NCBI GenBank assembly: GCA_950295325.1
Contig: OX485804.1
Location: 18,912,001-18,976,000 of the forward strand
Length of the DNA stretch: 64,000 nucleotides
Origin: Polytrichum commune
Taxonomy: Eukaryota > Streptophyta > Polytrichopsida > Polytrichales > Polytrichaceae
Reading direction: 5' to 3'
The notes under the pieces were generated by a model. The model was not told the origin of the DNA, made no database searches, and saw only the letters and a program-made list of their open reading frames with translations. Shown piece by piece: positions 33,652 through 46,582 of the stretch. The translations under genes were made by a program, and so were the position numbers. Each line of letters starts with the position of its first letter. Position 1 is the stretch's first letter.

Positions 33652-34290
33652 GGGGAGCACTCATGTTGCGTACTATAAAGTCTTTGACAAATAACTACAT
33701 TTATCATAGATTTTTAAGTGGAGACTTTTTATTTTTGGAAAGAGACCATCATCTAGTTGCTTAGTAATGTTATGTGCTTTGCCATAGATCAAGTTCAAAT
33801 ACGAGTGTCCAATTCCAAAGAGTGACCTCATAAGGCTCACACACCTTACATGACACTATTAACCCATCATGGTCCAAGAGCTCCATACTTGGGTGTCAAA
33901 CATTATGGGGTGTCCATACTAGGGCTTAGAGTGACAATTTCAAGATTTATTCTTAGATAAAATAGTTGTAGGTGATACCATCTAGAAAACTGATCCTTTT
34001 ATCAATCGCATTCCTCCTATAACACAATACAAATATGTAGGGGATTCTTATTTGAAGAAATAAGCTATTGTAAGTGATCTACACTCAAATAAGCACCCCG
34101 TATGTATGGAAAAACATTGTCACAAATGATTGCCTATTTACTTGTGCTTTGAAGTTGGTAATGTTCAAGTTGGTAATGTTCAATTTCATAAACCCATAAC
34201 AATACTAAGCAACTAAACGATGGTCTCTTTCACAAGAAGGAGGTTGCAATTAAGAAAACTTTGAATATGTAGAACATGAGTGCTACCCCC
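33652..34290. repeat. Long inverted repeat (foldback) element
   Basis: The left arm contains GGGGAGCACTCATGTTG and GAGACCATCATCTAGTTGCT; the right arm carries the inverse of GTAGCACTCATGTTC and GAGACCATCGTTTAGTTGCT. The arms are about 130 bp and diverged. A related arm, TCATCGTCTAGCTGCTTAGT, occurs alone near 50425-50445. No target duplication was found. Confidence 0.65.
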
Positions 34291-35729
34291 AAACAGAGAG
34301 TCCTAGAATTAAAGAAGAATTATGGTCACCCAATATCTAGTCCCACATAACATGCAACCAAGGAGTCGAGTAATGTTAAGCTAAGAAAACATTGCACAAT
34401 ATAATTATTTGGGACTCGTACAAATAATCACGTGATTATAAAAAACACATTGACATCTTTTAGGGTTGAGTGGGCGACACTTAATTTTCTTTCCTTGGAA
34501 TTAATCTTACTAGGTTGCCATCTAATTTCAATTTAGAGGATGGAATAAGAGGATTAGGCTTCACTAGGTTTGGAAATAGAACAAGCGTCGTAGGCTAAGT
34601 GATGTGTTGTAAACTATGTGACCCCAATGTAATATGTGGGCACCTCCAACTCCATAGACAACTATGAGCATGAGATTGGCTTCATAAATGTCTTGTCTGG
34701 TTAGCAATTACGAATCACAAAGAGTATCCTTTCAATTTTCCAATGAGTATCGGAAGAGAGATGAAATTCTTATAAATGTCACAAGTGAAGAATTTTTGTT
34801 CAATTATCAAGACCTAAAAGTGAAATTAATGTTGATGTGTGAAAACAATGCCCATAGAGCAGTTTGTGATGTTGGAGGCACGGTACCTTAATGTGGTAGA
34901 TGGTCTTAGAACTTTGTTTTTAACCCCTAATATCCTATGCGAGCATAGTTTGGTCATTAACAATTCGCTTGACCCCTTTGACACTAGTTCGGATGGTTTT
35001 TGGATTGTTTCAACTACTCCTCATGTTCGTGTTTATGTCTACTATGTCAGGTAATGTGGATAATATTGATTCAACAAAGTTAGTTATTTTTGGATTAATT
35101 CAAATATGTGAATGTGCTCTCAACTGATTTATAATGAACTGGGTCCACAAATACCTGCATGACATTTGTTACCTTTGCGGTTAAGAGAAACGTATCTTAA
35201 ACATGTTTTTTTTTTTTTTTTTTTTTTTTGATGGATTCCTACGTGCAAATGATTCCCAATTGATCTGAAGATTTACATGACACTCAAATGCAACATATCT
35301 TAAACATCTACCAGTGGACTATTTTTGTTGGGCATGTGTTGGTGGGTGTAAATCCATGTGGAAAGTGCGTAGTTGTGGCACCATTGCCTCAAATTGCAAA
35401 GCTCCTCATCAAATCTCAAAATAATGGTTCCAAGATTAATGAGCTGATTTGAGTAGTATATTGCCACTCTTTTAAACGAGGGTAATTTTTTTGTCATTTG
35501 GAGACCATTTGAGTGGAGGTTTGATTAAAAAAAAATTAAAAAAATTCCTAGTTTGATTTCTAAATCGTTGCCCCTCAAGACCACTATTGACCGGTGCTTG
35601 TCGGAGTTTCTGTTTGTTTAGGATTAAATATGTAAGACATTCTTGACATTTTGATTTTGGCTTTCATAAGGTTTTTAATGTTGGGTTTAGGGATGTTGAA
35701 GTCTTGGGTTTTGATATTGAGTGTTCATG
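34291..35729. other. Intergenic DNA, nothing recognised
   Basis: Contains a T homopolymer of more than 20 bases near 35206-35229. No coding motif. Confidence 0.5.
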
Positions 35730-38330
35730 GATTGCAAAAGCAACACTAAAAAACCATGTTAAAGATGCTAGACATTCTCAAAATCAATATGTATTTATGA
35801 TGCGACATTTTAAAGATGTTGATTTTGGATGGGGTGGTGGGTTTAGCACCCTCTATCTTAATAGAGATGAATGGGAGGTTGAGAAGGAAGGTTCAAGGGG
35901 GTAAGGTAGCTAGCACCTTGGGCATAAGAAGAAGGATGAAGTTACTTATTTAGAGGCACCCCATTAGCTTGCCATCAACTTGTCATCACAATTTATGGAT
36001 TGCAAAATCAACACTTTAAAAACCATGTTAAGATGTTGACCATTCTATATATATTTATTTTTTTATTTTTTATTTTTTATTTTTTATTTTGCAACATCTA
36101 GGTGTTCGGCTTGGATGCGGTGTAGGGTTTAGTGTCATCTACCTTAATAGAGGTGAATGGGAGCTTGAGGAGGACGGTTCGAGGGGGCAAAGCAACAAAC
36201 ACCCTGGACAAGAGAAGAGGAACCAAGTTACTTGTACGTTTGCACCTCCATCAACTTGCCATCAACTTGTCATTAGTGTTGTGGATTGCAATATCAACAC
36301 TCTAAAAAAAGCCATATGAAGATGCTAAACATTCTCAAAATCAATAACATACTTGTAATTCGACATGAAGATGTTAGTTTTGGATGGGGTGTTGGGTTTA
36401 GGGTCATCTACCGTAAAACTAGAGGCGAACATGAGCTTGAGGAGGGGCGGTTTGTCAGCCCTAAACCCCCACCCTTCATGCGTCCTAGTCCGGTTGGGAG
36501 GTTAAGGCCAACATACGCCTAAGGTAGATACTCAACTAATGTTATGAGTCACGGTTCTCACTGATGAAATCATTCATAAAAACTCCCAATTTACTACAGA
36601 GGGTGCCAAGTATGAGTGTTTACAAACATTATAGCACTTTGTAGTCCCCCTGGCTCACATTAATGTCATAACACTTAGGGAAGTACAACTTGAGCAATCC
36701 ATCCAATCACTTGGTGCTTAGCACCTATCTAACCTAACTCAAAAACCTCTAAGTCAACTAATCAACTAAACCCCCCCTAATTCCCTCTATCTTTGAGCTT
36801 TCCTCCTTCTACCCTTATATCCCCAGCTACATAACTTTTATTCTAAGCCAGGTCCCACAACTTCAGTCGGTCCGGTCACCCCAACATTGTACGTTGTTTC
36901 CCGCATAGAGAGCCCGTCACTAGCCCGTCATTTCCCTTTCAATGCCCGTCACCCTTGCTCCAGGCAGCCTGACCCCCGAGGCGGTGCCGATACGGTTAGC
37001 TCTAGGTCCTCCGAACTACTGCCGCCTCCCCACCAGCGGCCATTGTTGCTCTCAGGCCTCCTCCCTTGCGACCTTGGTACGTGTCCACCCGTAATTGCGC
37101 TTGCATTCCCTGGTAAGAAATTCCCTTGTGCTTAGAGTTTCTCTGCATAGCTGATGTTGTGGTTCTACTAGTGAATGGCGACCAATGCAGCCACCTGTGG
37201 CAAACCTCATTCAAACTCAGAGGAGCTCGCAATCTGCTCTGAGGTTGACCCTGTTCTCAGCGTCATTGGCCGTGATTCCAGCATTTACCCAATCCTCACA
37301 GCCTACTTACTCAATGTGTGTCCATTCCGAAGCACAACCATCCCATAGCCACGTTCACACCGAGCCAGCAGCTCTTTTCTTCCCTAGTCAGGAGCTCGCT
37401 ACCCTTTCGGTGCGGCGTTCCTGTTTGAATTTGGCCTAAACTACCCACCCCTAGGACCAGCATGGTCGCCTCCTCGTTGAGGGATCACCCCTTTCACCTG
37501 CACCTTTTCATTTTTGAGAGCAGGGCTCTCCCCCTTGCCTCCAATTCGGCTGCAACAGTTGAAGAAGAGAGACGACTCACGGCCGCCGCACAGAACATTC
37601 CCTCTATCTGATCTTCTTGCACACCAACGGGTTTAACCCCTGATCCTACCAAGGCCCTGCCCCTTCTCTAACCAATGTCTAGCCTTAAACGAACACCCTC
37701 TGACCCAACCTGGTTAATAAAAACCCAGCTCCCTACCTTAACCCCAACCTACATTAATACAATCAATTCACTAACTAACCCCACAATTGCAATGCACTAC
37801 AAGCAATTCCATCTTAAAGCCCTATCTAGCTCCATACCTAGCTTCTCACTCTTTTTATATGTTTAAAGTTTTAATAATAAAATCAATTCTTGGTCTAGCA
37901 CTTTCTAAGTCTAAAAGCCCATGTGAGCACCTAATTTGGGCTCACACGGTTCAAAGGGGAAAAGACAACAAGGACCCCAGACAAGAGAGGAGGAACTAAT
38001 TTCCTCGTACAAAGAAAAGGCACCCCATCATCTTGTCATCAGTGTCATAGATTGCAAAACCGACACTCTAAAAGCCATATGAAGATGCTAAACATTCTCA
38101 TAATCAATAACATACTTGTAATATGACATGAAGATGTTGATTTTGGATGGGGTGTTGGGTTCAGTATCATCTACCATAAAACTAGAGGCGAACATGAGCT
38201 TGAGGAGGGGCGGTTCAAAGAGGGGAAGGCGGTAATTAAGCAGCCCCGACAAGAGAGGAGGAAGTAAGTTCCTCGTACAAAAGGAGGGGCACCCGTCAGC
38301 TTGTCGTGCTTTTGTAACAAGGGAAAGCGG
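35730..38330 (+). repeat. Tandem array, about 270-bp units, split by an LTR
   Basis: Units start at GGATTGCAA-like sequence near 35730, 35998 and 36283, and at 38049 after the inserted LTR. They share ACATTCTCAAAATCAATA, GTTGATTTTGGATGGGGTG and CACCCC...CTTGTCAT blocks. Unit lengths are about 268 and 285 bp, and the third is 267 bp once the LTR and one target copy are removed. A (TTTTA)n expansion sits in the second unit near 36057-36088. A lone fragment recurs near 56750-56830. No coding function is seen. Confidence 0.85.
36453..37946. mobile_element. Solo LTR, 1494 bp, 5-bp TSD CGGTT
   Basis: The segment starts TGTCAGCCC and ends GGGCTCACA, the TG...CA form of LTR retrotransposons with a short inverted terminal repeat. 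It is flanked by identical CGGTT at 36448-36452 and 37947-37951. The uninterrupted sibling unit near 38210 reads GGGGCGGTTCAAAG, the expected empty site. It is GC-richer than the flanks, with a TTATAT box-like motif near 36816 and AATAAA near 37722. No internal gag-pol or second LTR is present, so it is a recombination remnant. Family (Ty1/copia or Ty3) undetermined. Confidence 0.88.
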
Positions 38331-39679
38331 ACTCTGCTCCTGACCTGGAAATGTACACTCCTCCAATAATTTTATGAAGCCCAGGCGTACTAACTTACTG
38401 TGTCACTCAGGCCAAGCAATGTATGTTGGCGCTGTTCTTCCTTTGCCTTTCGTTAGTGATGAGCCGGTTAAGGGCAAATTAGTATGAATTTAGGGCACTT
38501 TTGATTAGTGGGAACCTCTACATAATCCCATATGTCACTTCTAAACATCGACATTTTCAGTCCTAAATTGACACTCCCGCATACCGACCATGGTAGCTAA
38601 GGTGTTCAAGACTTGTGTGGTCACCTGCTAAATTCGGTACCAATATTGCGTGGTATTTGGCAAGGGTTGTAGTAAATAACATACATCAAAATGATGTGTG
38701 TTATGATGAGAGTGAACTAAGGTAGAAATACCATAACCTGTGAAAATAAGGTGATTCGCATTGAAGATCTGGTCTGGCAATCATGAGATAATTTTCTAAG
38801 ATAGATGAGAAAGATTCATGAAGAATGCAAGTTGTTTCATACTTTTCTGCCTTGTAAAAAAAAGGCTACAATTTTTCAAAGTGGCAAGTTGTCCAAACCC
38901 CTACTCGTTCACTAGATTCTCCCTACACCAAACACAGTAATATGCATTTCCATATAGAACATCGCCTAAATCGGTTACCTCATGAGTACGTTAACACTTG
39001 ACTCCCATTGGCTATACTAAGTGTACGCACATTGAAGTTGCCGCCGAGCCATGATTAGTTTTAGAAATGGCACTTCACCATTATGATGGCGGTCTAGTGC
39101 ACAACTAGAGGGTGGTTAACGGGTTATGGTATTTCTACCATATGTGCCCAGAATTCTAACATCATTCTAGGTTTAATACCTAGCGCAATTTGGGAAAGGC
39201 TTTAGTAGGAGGGGATCGTTTAAAGGACAAAAGTTTGTTCTCGTAGACTTCTTATAACTTGTGCATCTCTAGAAATCAGTTATGGAACACAAAAAATGAC
39301 AACCTTTGTGATTCGCAATTGTCAACTAGGTGAGATTATTCATGATTCGTCACAAGTTCTAGGTGGATAAGACAATTCCCAATCCGATCCAAAGGCCACA
39401 ATTGTTTATGGAGTGCACATAGTAAAGCCATGAATCTTTAGCTAGGTTAGCTAGCGACTGACAATGTCAAGGACATGTTGGGCTTTAGGTTCGTGATGTC
39501 TATGTAAAACTCATCCATCGTGGATGTAGGATGGATGTGGCTCTAGCAAAAACAAATCCCCCTACATGTTGAGGATTTTGTCCCCCTCCCAACTAAAGTC
39601 CATTACATGCATGTGAGGTCTTTGATACCATTTTCAGAGTCAACTCGAGTCAACATAATCATGTGTATGTTATGGAGTA
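38331..39679. other. Intergenic DNA with a dispersed-repeat fragment
   Basis: 39240-39460 shares order and phrases (TTGTGATTCGCAATTG, CACAAGTTCTAGGTGGAT) with the repeat at 3840-4350. The rest shows no coding or element structure. Confidence 0.45.
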
Positions 39680-40480
39680 CATTGATTATCCCATTTAGTG
39701 CGTGTGGTACTAATTCCCAAAGGATGCACTAATCTCAAAATTAGTGGGGGCTAATTTTTTTACTAAGTGATATTAGATTTATAAATACATGTTCATTTAC
39801 CATACATTTCAAGATAATTAGTGTGCGCTCTAAAGTGTTTGTAGAGTGCATACTTTGTTTCAGTAAGCTTGAATAGGCTTCTTCTTTGTCATTTTAGTCG
39901 GCGCCACTCAGTTCCAAGGCATCTCCCAACACTAATAAACTAAAGAGAACTTGCATTGAGAGTTTTTGGCACTTTGACACTTTGAGCTCCAGAACCCCTA
40001 GATCTTTCGGTCACACCCATTTCATAGTGTAAAGAAATTTAGCATTACCTTCACTACACAAATTATCCCAATTAGTGGGTGTGGTATTAATTCATGAAAC
40101 ATGCACTACTCTGCCAAGTCTCAAAATCAATGAGGGTTGAAATCTCTACTGAGTGATACTAAATTCATGAGTACATGCTCATTTATCATACATTTCAAGA
40201 AAGTTAGTGCACACTCTAAAGTACTTGTCGAGTAATAATAATAATAAATTATATGCACACACATGCTTGTCGGTGAACAATGCCAAGATGAACAGTGCCA
40301 GTACTTTCACTAAATGATGCTACTATAAACAATATTTTCAATGAATAGTGCTGAGATGAACCAATGCTTCCTAAATTTTTTGGTGACACGGATTTCAAAG
40401 CGCAAGGAAAATTTAGTATCGCCTTCACTAATTTCCCACACACACTACTAGCCCACCCTCACTAAATGGGATAATCAATG
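39680..40480. mobile_element. MITE with CATTGATTATCCCATTTAG ends, copy 2, composite
   Basis: The first 21 bases (39680-39700) and the inverse of the last 21 (40460-40480) are identical. A further internal terminus-like copy, AATTATCCCAATTAGTGGG near 40068, suggests nested or duplicated copies of the roughly 400-bp family seen at 12945-13340. No clear TSD. Confidence 0.7.
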
Positions 40481-40662
40481 CCGGTCACTGTATTTCCACC
40501 TTTTTCAATGAACGAGTTCCGTTCCATGGCCTCACGGTGGTTTCAAGTACCTTTGTAAGTTTGTAGGGTACTTGGTGCTTGCTATTGAAACGGTCAACCC
40601 CTGCTGATGGGATAGAGATATTGGACGCCCTTTCTATTTTGTAACCGTTGAGGAGGAGTTTA

Positions 40663-41164
40663 GGGCCACTTCACACACGAGCCAAGAGCCGTGACCGTGA
40701 AATTGTGAGAGCCCACGAGAAAGTGTCCCAAGGCCGTCCCAACACACCCCCAACATCATGTAGTGTGGTCACGGGCCCTCAAGTGTACTGTGAAGTCATA
40801 TGTGACGGGGCCCTCAACCAAATGCTATTTCAATGAATTTCTATTCATGCGGGTCCTCACACATGATAATATAGAATAATCCAACGGTTGTGAGTGTCCG
40901 GAGTGCCATGATGTCGCAGTTTTATGTCAGGCCTGCCCCCCAGAAGTGATTTTTGAAGATAGTCCAAGTGACCATGAAACATGATCCATTCGATGCCATG
41001 TAGAAATCCATGTAGACTTTACATCCATCTTGCATTCATGTACTCCGTTGGTCCCTCAAGCGTAGTGTGAAGTAGCGAACTTGGACCGGCTCCGCCTTTT
41101 CCACCAATGAGAGTGCTTGAAGTGTAATGGTCACGGGCTCTCAGTCTCATATGTGCAGTGGTCC
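40663..41164 (+). mobile_element. Harbinger-type MITE, GGGCCACTTCACAC family, copy 2
   Basis: The left end GGGCCACTTCACACACGAGC and the imperfect inverted right end GGACCACTGCACATATGAGA enclose 502 bp, flanked by TTA (40660-40662 and 41165-41167). It is collinear with 55315-55814 and inverse to 11967-12466. Confidence 0.9.
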
Positions 41165-41261
41165 TTAGTCATCGCCATGAGCAGCTTATGTATTTAGACG
41201 TGACTGGCTTCCTTTTTGGTGAAGAGCCCAGGTCCCCATGAGCTGGAGTAAGGTGTGTGGG

Positions 41262-41905
41262 TGTTATTCCCATTCGTTTTTTTTCATGTTCTCCAACTTC
41301 TACCAATTATATCTACCCAATGAAACTTATATTGCACTAAGGAATGTGGGTGCTATTTGGGACATTTTTTTCATGTTCTTCAACTTCTACCAATTGGATT
41401 TACATAGCACTATTCGTGTTGCATTAGCGAATCTACAATGAAATATTTGTAAAAACCGGATTGAAAATCAATCAAACCTTCTGTTATTTAGTTGTGGTTA
41501 TCAAGAGTGCATATTTTTTGATTTCTTCATATACATAGTGGATACATAGGTCCTCCCAATTGGTGTGCACTATTGGGTGTAGAGTAGTGATTAATATATG
41601 AAGATGTAGTCCCATCTCTTTTAAAACATTTGTCTGTATGATGTTTGCTCTTTGATCCTCACTAAACCACATACCAATCAAATATAGGGGTCCGATTAAG
41701 AAAATGAGCCACTTAAGACCCGTCTACCTTAGCAAATCTACAATGGAACATGAACCAATATCGGATTGAAAATCATACCTCGTCTTTTGATTCAGTTTTG
41801 GTCACTAGAAGTGCGTATTTGTTAAATCCTCAACTAAATACATAGGTCATCCCAATTGTGTTCATTAGTGAGTGTGGAGTACTTAACTTGTTGACGTAGT
41901 ACAAC
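41262..41905. repeat. Two small diverged tandem duplications
   Basis: CATGTTCTCCAACTTCTACC and CATGTTCTTCAACTTCTACC are about 85-100 bp apart (near 41286 and 41372). A longer duplication repeats GCGAATCTACAATG...GGATTGAAAATCA near 41427 and 41732 (period about 305 bp), including ATAGGTC-TCCCAATT near 41547 and 41842. Confidence 0.6.
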
Positions 41906-41989
41906 TGCGTTGAACCCCTACCATCCCGACCATTGCAACCATGCATATGAATATCCATATGTATAAATTAATGAAAGAAGAATTCTCAC

Positions 41990-42560
41990 TTTGAGCCCTT
42001 ATATATCTTGCATCTCAACTTTGATGTTGACACATAAATCACTATTATATAATCCAAAGAGGTGGGTGTAATCAATGAAGCTCAAGGCATTTTTGAAACC
42101 AATATATGTGAGGTATATATCGTGGTTTGTAAACTTGAAGCCTTCAAGGGCAACAATGATTGTTTGGAATTTGCAGGCCATGTTGCAAGATGGGCAAAAG
42201 CCTTCTTGTGTAGAGTGTAGAGTGTAGGTGGTGTGTCTCTATAAATGTTGTTATGAGAGTGGTGGGGATACTTGTGTATTAGGTTATAGATGATGCAGGC
42301 TAGTGGGATGGGTTTGTAGTAACTTGACAAGTAATGTTTGATTGAGTTTTACTTTTTGAAGAGGATAGAGTAATTGTGTCTCCAATAACATGTGACTTTG
42401 ATTTGGAGGCAATAATGTTTAAAGGAAGAGGAATTGTATGTCACGAAATAAGGGAGGAAGTATTATGTTGGGGATGTTGTCCGGGCCGGGGGCATTTCCT
42501 CAAAATAATCCTTCAAGGATTTTGTCATAGACTTCCCAAGAAAATGGTGGTATGGACATG
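41990..42560 (-). pseudogene. LINE reverse transcriptase relic, second lineage
   Basis: On the - strand the fragments read NAPGPDNIPNIILPP (the GPD...P start of RT), then SSYYKPIPLACIIYNLIHK, then ALEGFKF, TNHDIYLTYIGFKNAL and SFIDYTHLF, the block around the first catalytic aspartate, where the usual D is replaced by G. Order and spacing match non-LTR RT. Frames shift between fragments and no downstream YADD block was found, so it is a truncated dead copy. The motifs differ from those of the 43-49 kb LINE. Confidence 0.8.
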
Positions 42561-43249
42561 CGTTTGTTGGGCCTCCATTTTTGAGGATGAAGTAGTCTTA
42601 TGTATGCCTTGATATTGGATGATGGCACATTGGGGGATGGTGGGGATGGTTGGTATGCACAAATAGGGGTTGGATGATTAGAAGTTGATTATAGATGGGT
42701 GTGAATTTTGTGGTTTATGCTATGTGAGGTGGTAAATAGGTTGTTGTGTTTGGTGGTGATGCATCCTTGCAATGGAGGCAATATGTGATGGCTAGGGAGT
42801 GGGGGCTTGTGGGGTTGTCAAAGCTACGGTAATTTGAGAGAATGAGAGAGCTTGGAGAGAAAGGACATTCGGGTGGGTTTGCCATTGGGTGTTAAGTACC
42901 CAAGGGCTTTAGAGATGTCATCATGGCCAACTTCTAATTAAACTTTAGAAAGAAGCCTTCATTTTCATTGAAACCTTGTCGCCACTTGACGTGATCAAAA
43001 CCTCAAGGTGTAAGCATGCTTGTTCTCTTGGTTGTCAAATTTCCGAGGCATATTTTTTTTTCATTTCTTTTTTGAGACAATTGTAATGTGTTTATTTCAA
43101 TTCTAGCAAACCATACACAACCACTGGGACCCAGGTAAAAGAGTTTGGCATGCTCTTGGGTGGACCTGATGGAACTAGAACATAACATTGTGAGTAAAGA
43201 TATGAAGCATGATAAACTAAGCCAACAATAGACATGTTAATATTCCAAT
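42561..43249. other. G/T-skewed flank of LINE relic, unassigned
   Basis: 42561-42800 may continue the second LINE upstream (PFSWEVYDKILEG reads on the - strand just before the GPD block). Nothing is recognised from 42900 to 43249. Confidence 0.4.
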
Positions 43250-44450
43250 GCATGGACCCCAATGGTGTCTCTATGGTAGAGGAGTACGTTTCCTCCTCAA
43301 ATCTCATTGTAATTGCCAATCATGTCATCATGGATGGCAGCCTTGTTTGCATCTCTATGTGTTGTCTCCCAAGCAATTCTAGAGTACTCAAGCATGCTTT
43401 GCCATATTAGTTGTTATGTCTTTCTCACATCCCATCTACTGTTGTTGAAAGTGAGGTCACTCCTTTCCACCTAGATAATCCACAAGGTAGTGTTACTCAA
43501 TAACAACTATATTCAAGATAATTTACTAAGAGATGTGGAATTTTCTTGCCAAAGATCTCATGTTGCCATTCTTCTTCTTCTTCTTCTTTATTTTATTGTA
43601 TTGGTTTATTAGTTTATTTTATGTTTAGCACAAACTAATGTTGCCAAGCTAGAGGTTTCTACATGCTTGTTTCTTTTGGTTTTGCTTTCATGGTATTGAT
43701 AATCCCGATGGAGGAATCCCGTGCTCTTCTAGCAACCTTACAACCCCAAAACCCATGAACAATGGTTACAATGATACTTGCCATGCACACGAGGCATTTG
43801 TCGTCAATGTCCTTGATGAATTTTTCTCTCTTCATGAGTCAATTGCGATCACTTTATGCCAAATAGACCAAATAAAAAACCCCACCTTTTGTTGCATGCC
43901 TTGTCTCATACATTTTCCCATTTTAGTTTCAAGCTAGGGGAAAGGATGCCATGCTATTTAATGTGAATTGACCTAGGTGATGGATACTTAAATGGAAGTA
44001 GATTTTGCCCACAAGATGATGTGTAGCTTGAAAACTCCTCTCCCAATTACCATTTGAGACAATTAGGGTCAAATTCCAAGCTATCACATCTGCCAATGTA
44101 GAGGTCAATTTTATATTTATTTATTTATTTTCCTTCTCCTTGCTAATGATGCAAATTCTAACTAAACTAAACCCTCTCACTTTTATGGGCATACCCAAAT
44201 TAATGCAGATTTTTTCCATATTGAATATGGGTGTTAGGAGCAACATAAAGACATTTGAGAGTAGGTGGAGGACACGGAGCTCATGAGTACTCATCAATGA
44301 TTGGTCTAAACAAATTGCTACTCTAAATACCACTTGATGAGCTTTTTGGTCATTAGATTCAAACCACCCAATCCAAATTCCAATAGATGCTTGAATGCTA
44401 TGTTGTTGGATTGACAAATTTCATTGACAGGGGATGGAGTTTATCATGCT
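43250..44450 (-). pseudogene. LINE ORF2 3' part with zf-RVT
   Basis: Fragments on the - strand: GLNLMTKKLIKWYLE; KVGFFIWSIWHKVIAID, CLVCMASI and IVHGFWGCKVARRA (reverse transcriptase zinc-binding domain with its C..C...H...C pattern); then LWIIWVERSDLTFNNSRW and TQQLIWQSMLEYSRIAWE. The same tail occurs in the relic at 20.0-20.7 kb, so both belong to one LINE lineage. A (TTC)n run near 43570-43590 is an internal expansion. Confidence 0.85.
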
Positions 44451-44599
44451 TTCAATCGCCTTTAATTCTCTCTGGTCATTATTGAATTTTTTTGTGCAAT
44501 GTCCACAATAACTAAAGGTTGATGTTTTTCAAATATCCACCACTCATAATTATGCTACAACCATTTCTATCAAGTGAGCAGCTCGTTTCCTAGAGAATT

Positions 44600-45950
44600 T
44601 ATACCCAATTCCTTGAAGATATGGGTTCCACCAAAGATGATTATTGAAGACTTGATAAATATTACTTGATAGTAAAATTACTACATATTCTCGCATGCTC
44701 TTTCATGCTTCTCCAATCCTCTTTCAAATATCCAAATTGTGGGTTGATTGTGAAAGGTTCATTTGATTCTTTGATAAATTAACTTCTTTATTTTACTAAT
44801 TAAAAATTTAGAAGGAGAATAATGAGGTTAGTTGGATGATTTTAGGTTTGAAATTTAACTTAGCTAGGTTAAGATATAAATAATGGATATTAAATAATTA
44901 TTAATATAAGATGACTAAACTAAATCATAGGACTGAAGTAGTATATGTAGTAGGTGTCTCTGGATACAAAGGTAATTATAAGACTCCGATGTGATTATAT
45001 GCCAAAACGATCAAACGATTAGAGCTAAGTTAAGTTGACTAGTGAATTATTCTATTTATCAATTAACCTAATAAACTACACTTTGATGAGGTAGGATTCC
45101 GCTTGATGAATCAATTTTGACCCTACAAAATTATGACAAATAAAATTGTTAAATGAATATCGATGGGGACCTAGTCTTTGAACGGGTATTTATATCAAGC
45201 ATACAATGAATAAGCTACGCCAAGTCAAACGGGGCATGGTAAGGTGCAAAAAAATGAAATAATTCACCACCAAATGACCTGAGCCAAACCTTTAAAATGG
45301 GCGTGGCTTTGACTGCTTCAATTTTTACTTCTCTAGGTCTAGTTTCCCACATTGGACTATGATCTTTGGAAGCCAACTCCTCCCTTCTATCAACTCCCAC
45401 CTTATTTCCTTACACAAGGACAAACAACTTAGTCATTTTTAGTGAATTTGAATGAAAAAATTACTATTGTATAAGAAAATGTGAGGTGATGTTCACTTTT
45501 AAAATTATTATTATTATCATGTATTGAATTAATTCTTGTTCTTAATTGTGTTATGTTTATAATGAAAACACAAATTCTTTAGTTAACAGATGACACTTAG
45601 TTTCTCAAAGGTGTTTGAATAATGAATGAGCATGAACCCAATAGAAACAACTGACTTGAGAAGCTTAACATGGATTAATTTTACATCCATTTCTTACACA
45701 TTTTATATGTGTAGATAGATCTTGAAGTTCTTTTTTGGAACAAAAATCAACCTTAAAACAATGTAATTTTTTCTTTAAGAGTTATGAACATTACTATAAG
45801 ATAGCTTTAAAACCCATCTTGTTGAGGACAACAAACTTAAAAGTCTTGCCACCGGACGTTCCCATATTCATTCTTTATAGCCTTTATTCATTTGGATACG
45901 TTTTAAAATATTTAAAATATTTCAACTAGTCTTGTAAAAATCTAAATTTT
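44600..45950. other. Unexplained insertion-sized gap in the LINE
   Basis: AT-rich sequence with no RT or zf-RVT motif, lying where the LINE should be continuous. No terminal repeats were recognised, so it may be a decayed insertion or strongly decayed LINE DNA. Confidence 0.4.
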
Positions 45951-46268
45951 TGCTTATGAGTTTTGAATGTTTCCATGGGACGACAACCTTGGTTTCAATA
46001 TGCCTGACTTTGTAGCTTTGCCATGGCTTTCCATAATATTACTTTTGAATGATACTTCTATGATGGTTGATGTATTGTTTGTGGACTAGGCAATGATTGT
46101 TATTGGGTATTACGTGGCATAGTAACTCCCTTATATTCTTCATTGATCATTGGACGTTTAACCATGTGATTGAGAACTTTCCCTACAATTAAGAACAAAT
46201 ACATGGCAAAGGGATGCCCTTGCCTCACCCCCCCCCCCCTCTAGATGCCAAAATTTTAATAAAATCGT

Positions 46269-46582
46269 CACTAGTAGAAAACCATGCCAAAGTGAATCGC
46301 ATCCAAAATTGGTTGTGGTTCTCCTGACCAGCCTAACCAGCCTGATCTGCAATCGCAAAACGCCTGCATATTTGTTTTTTTGGTTTAGTGACAAAGAATC
46401 TAGGAATTTGGGGGGGGGGGTGTAATATACCGTTGGAAAGGTTTTAAACAAACCTAAAATTGCAGCCGCAAAACAAAAAAATAAAATAAAAATGCAATCG
46501 TTTAGTGACTAGAGATCGCGCTGGTCAAAAGACCGCAACCAATTTCAGATGCGGTTTTTTCGGGCATAGTTTTCTACGAGTG
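46269..46582. mobile_element. CACTA-like MITE, 314 bp
   Basis: The left end CACTAGTAGAAAACCATGCC pairs with the inverted right end CACTCGTAGAAAACTATGCC, and the inversion continues inward (CGCATC...AAATTGGTTG). Flanking trinucleotides are CGT and TGT, a nearly matching 3-bp target as expected for CACTA/En-Spm. It interrupts LINE RT sequence. A G run near 46411-46420 lies inside. Non-coding. Confidence 0.82.

Noticed and set aside
36887-37439. ORFs of 76-84 residues in the solo LTR
   Set aside because: They sit inside a non-coding LTR and overlap each other on both strands.
45300-45360. TTTCCCACATTGG, resembling a plant snRNA upstream element
   Set aside because: Imperfect match and no snRNA sequence downstream.
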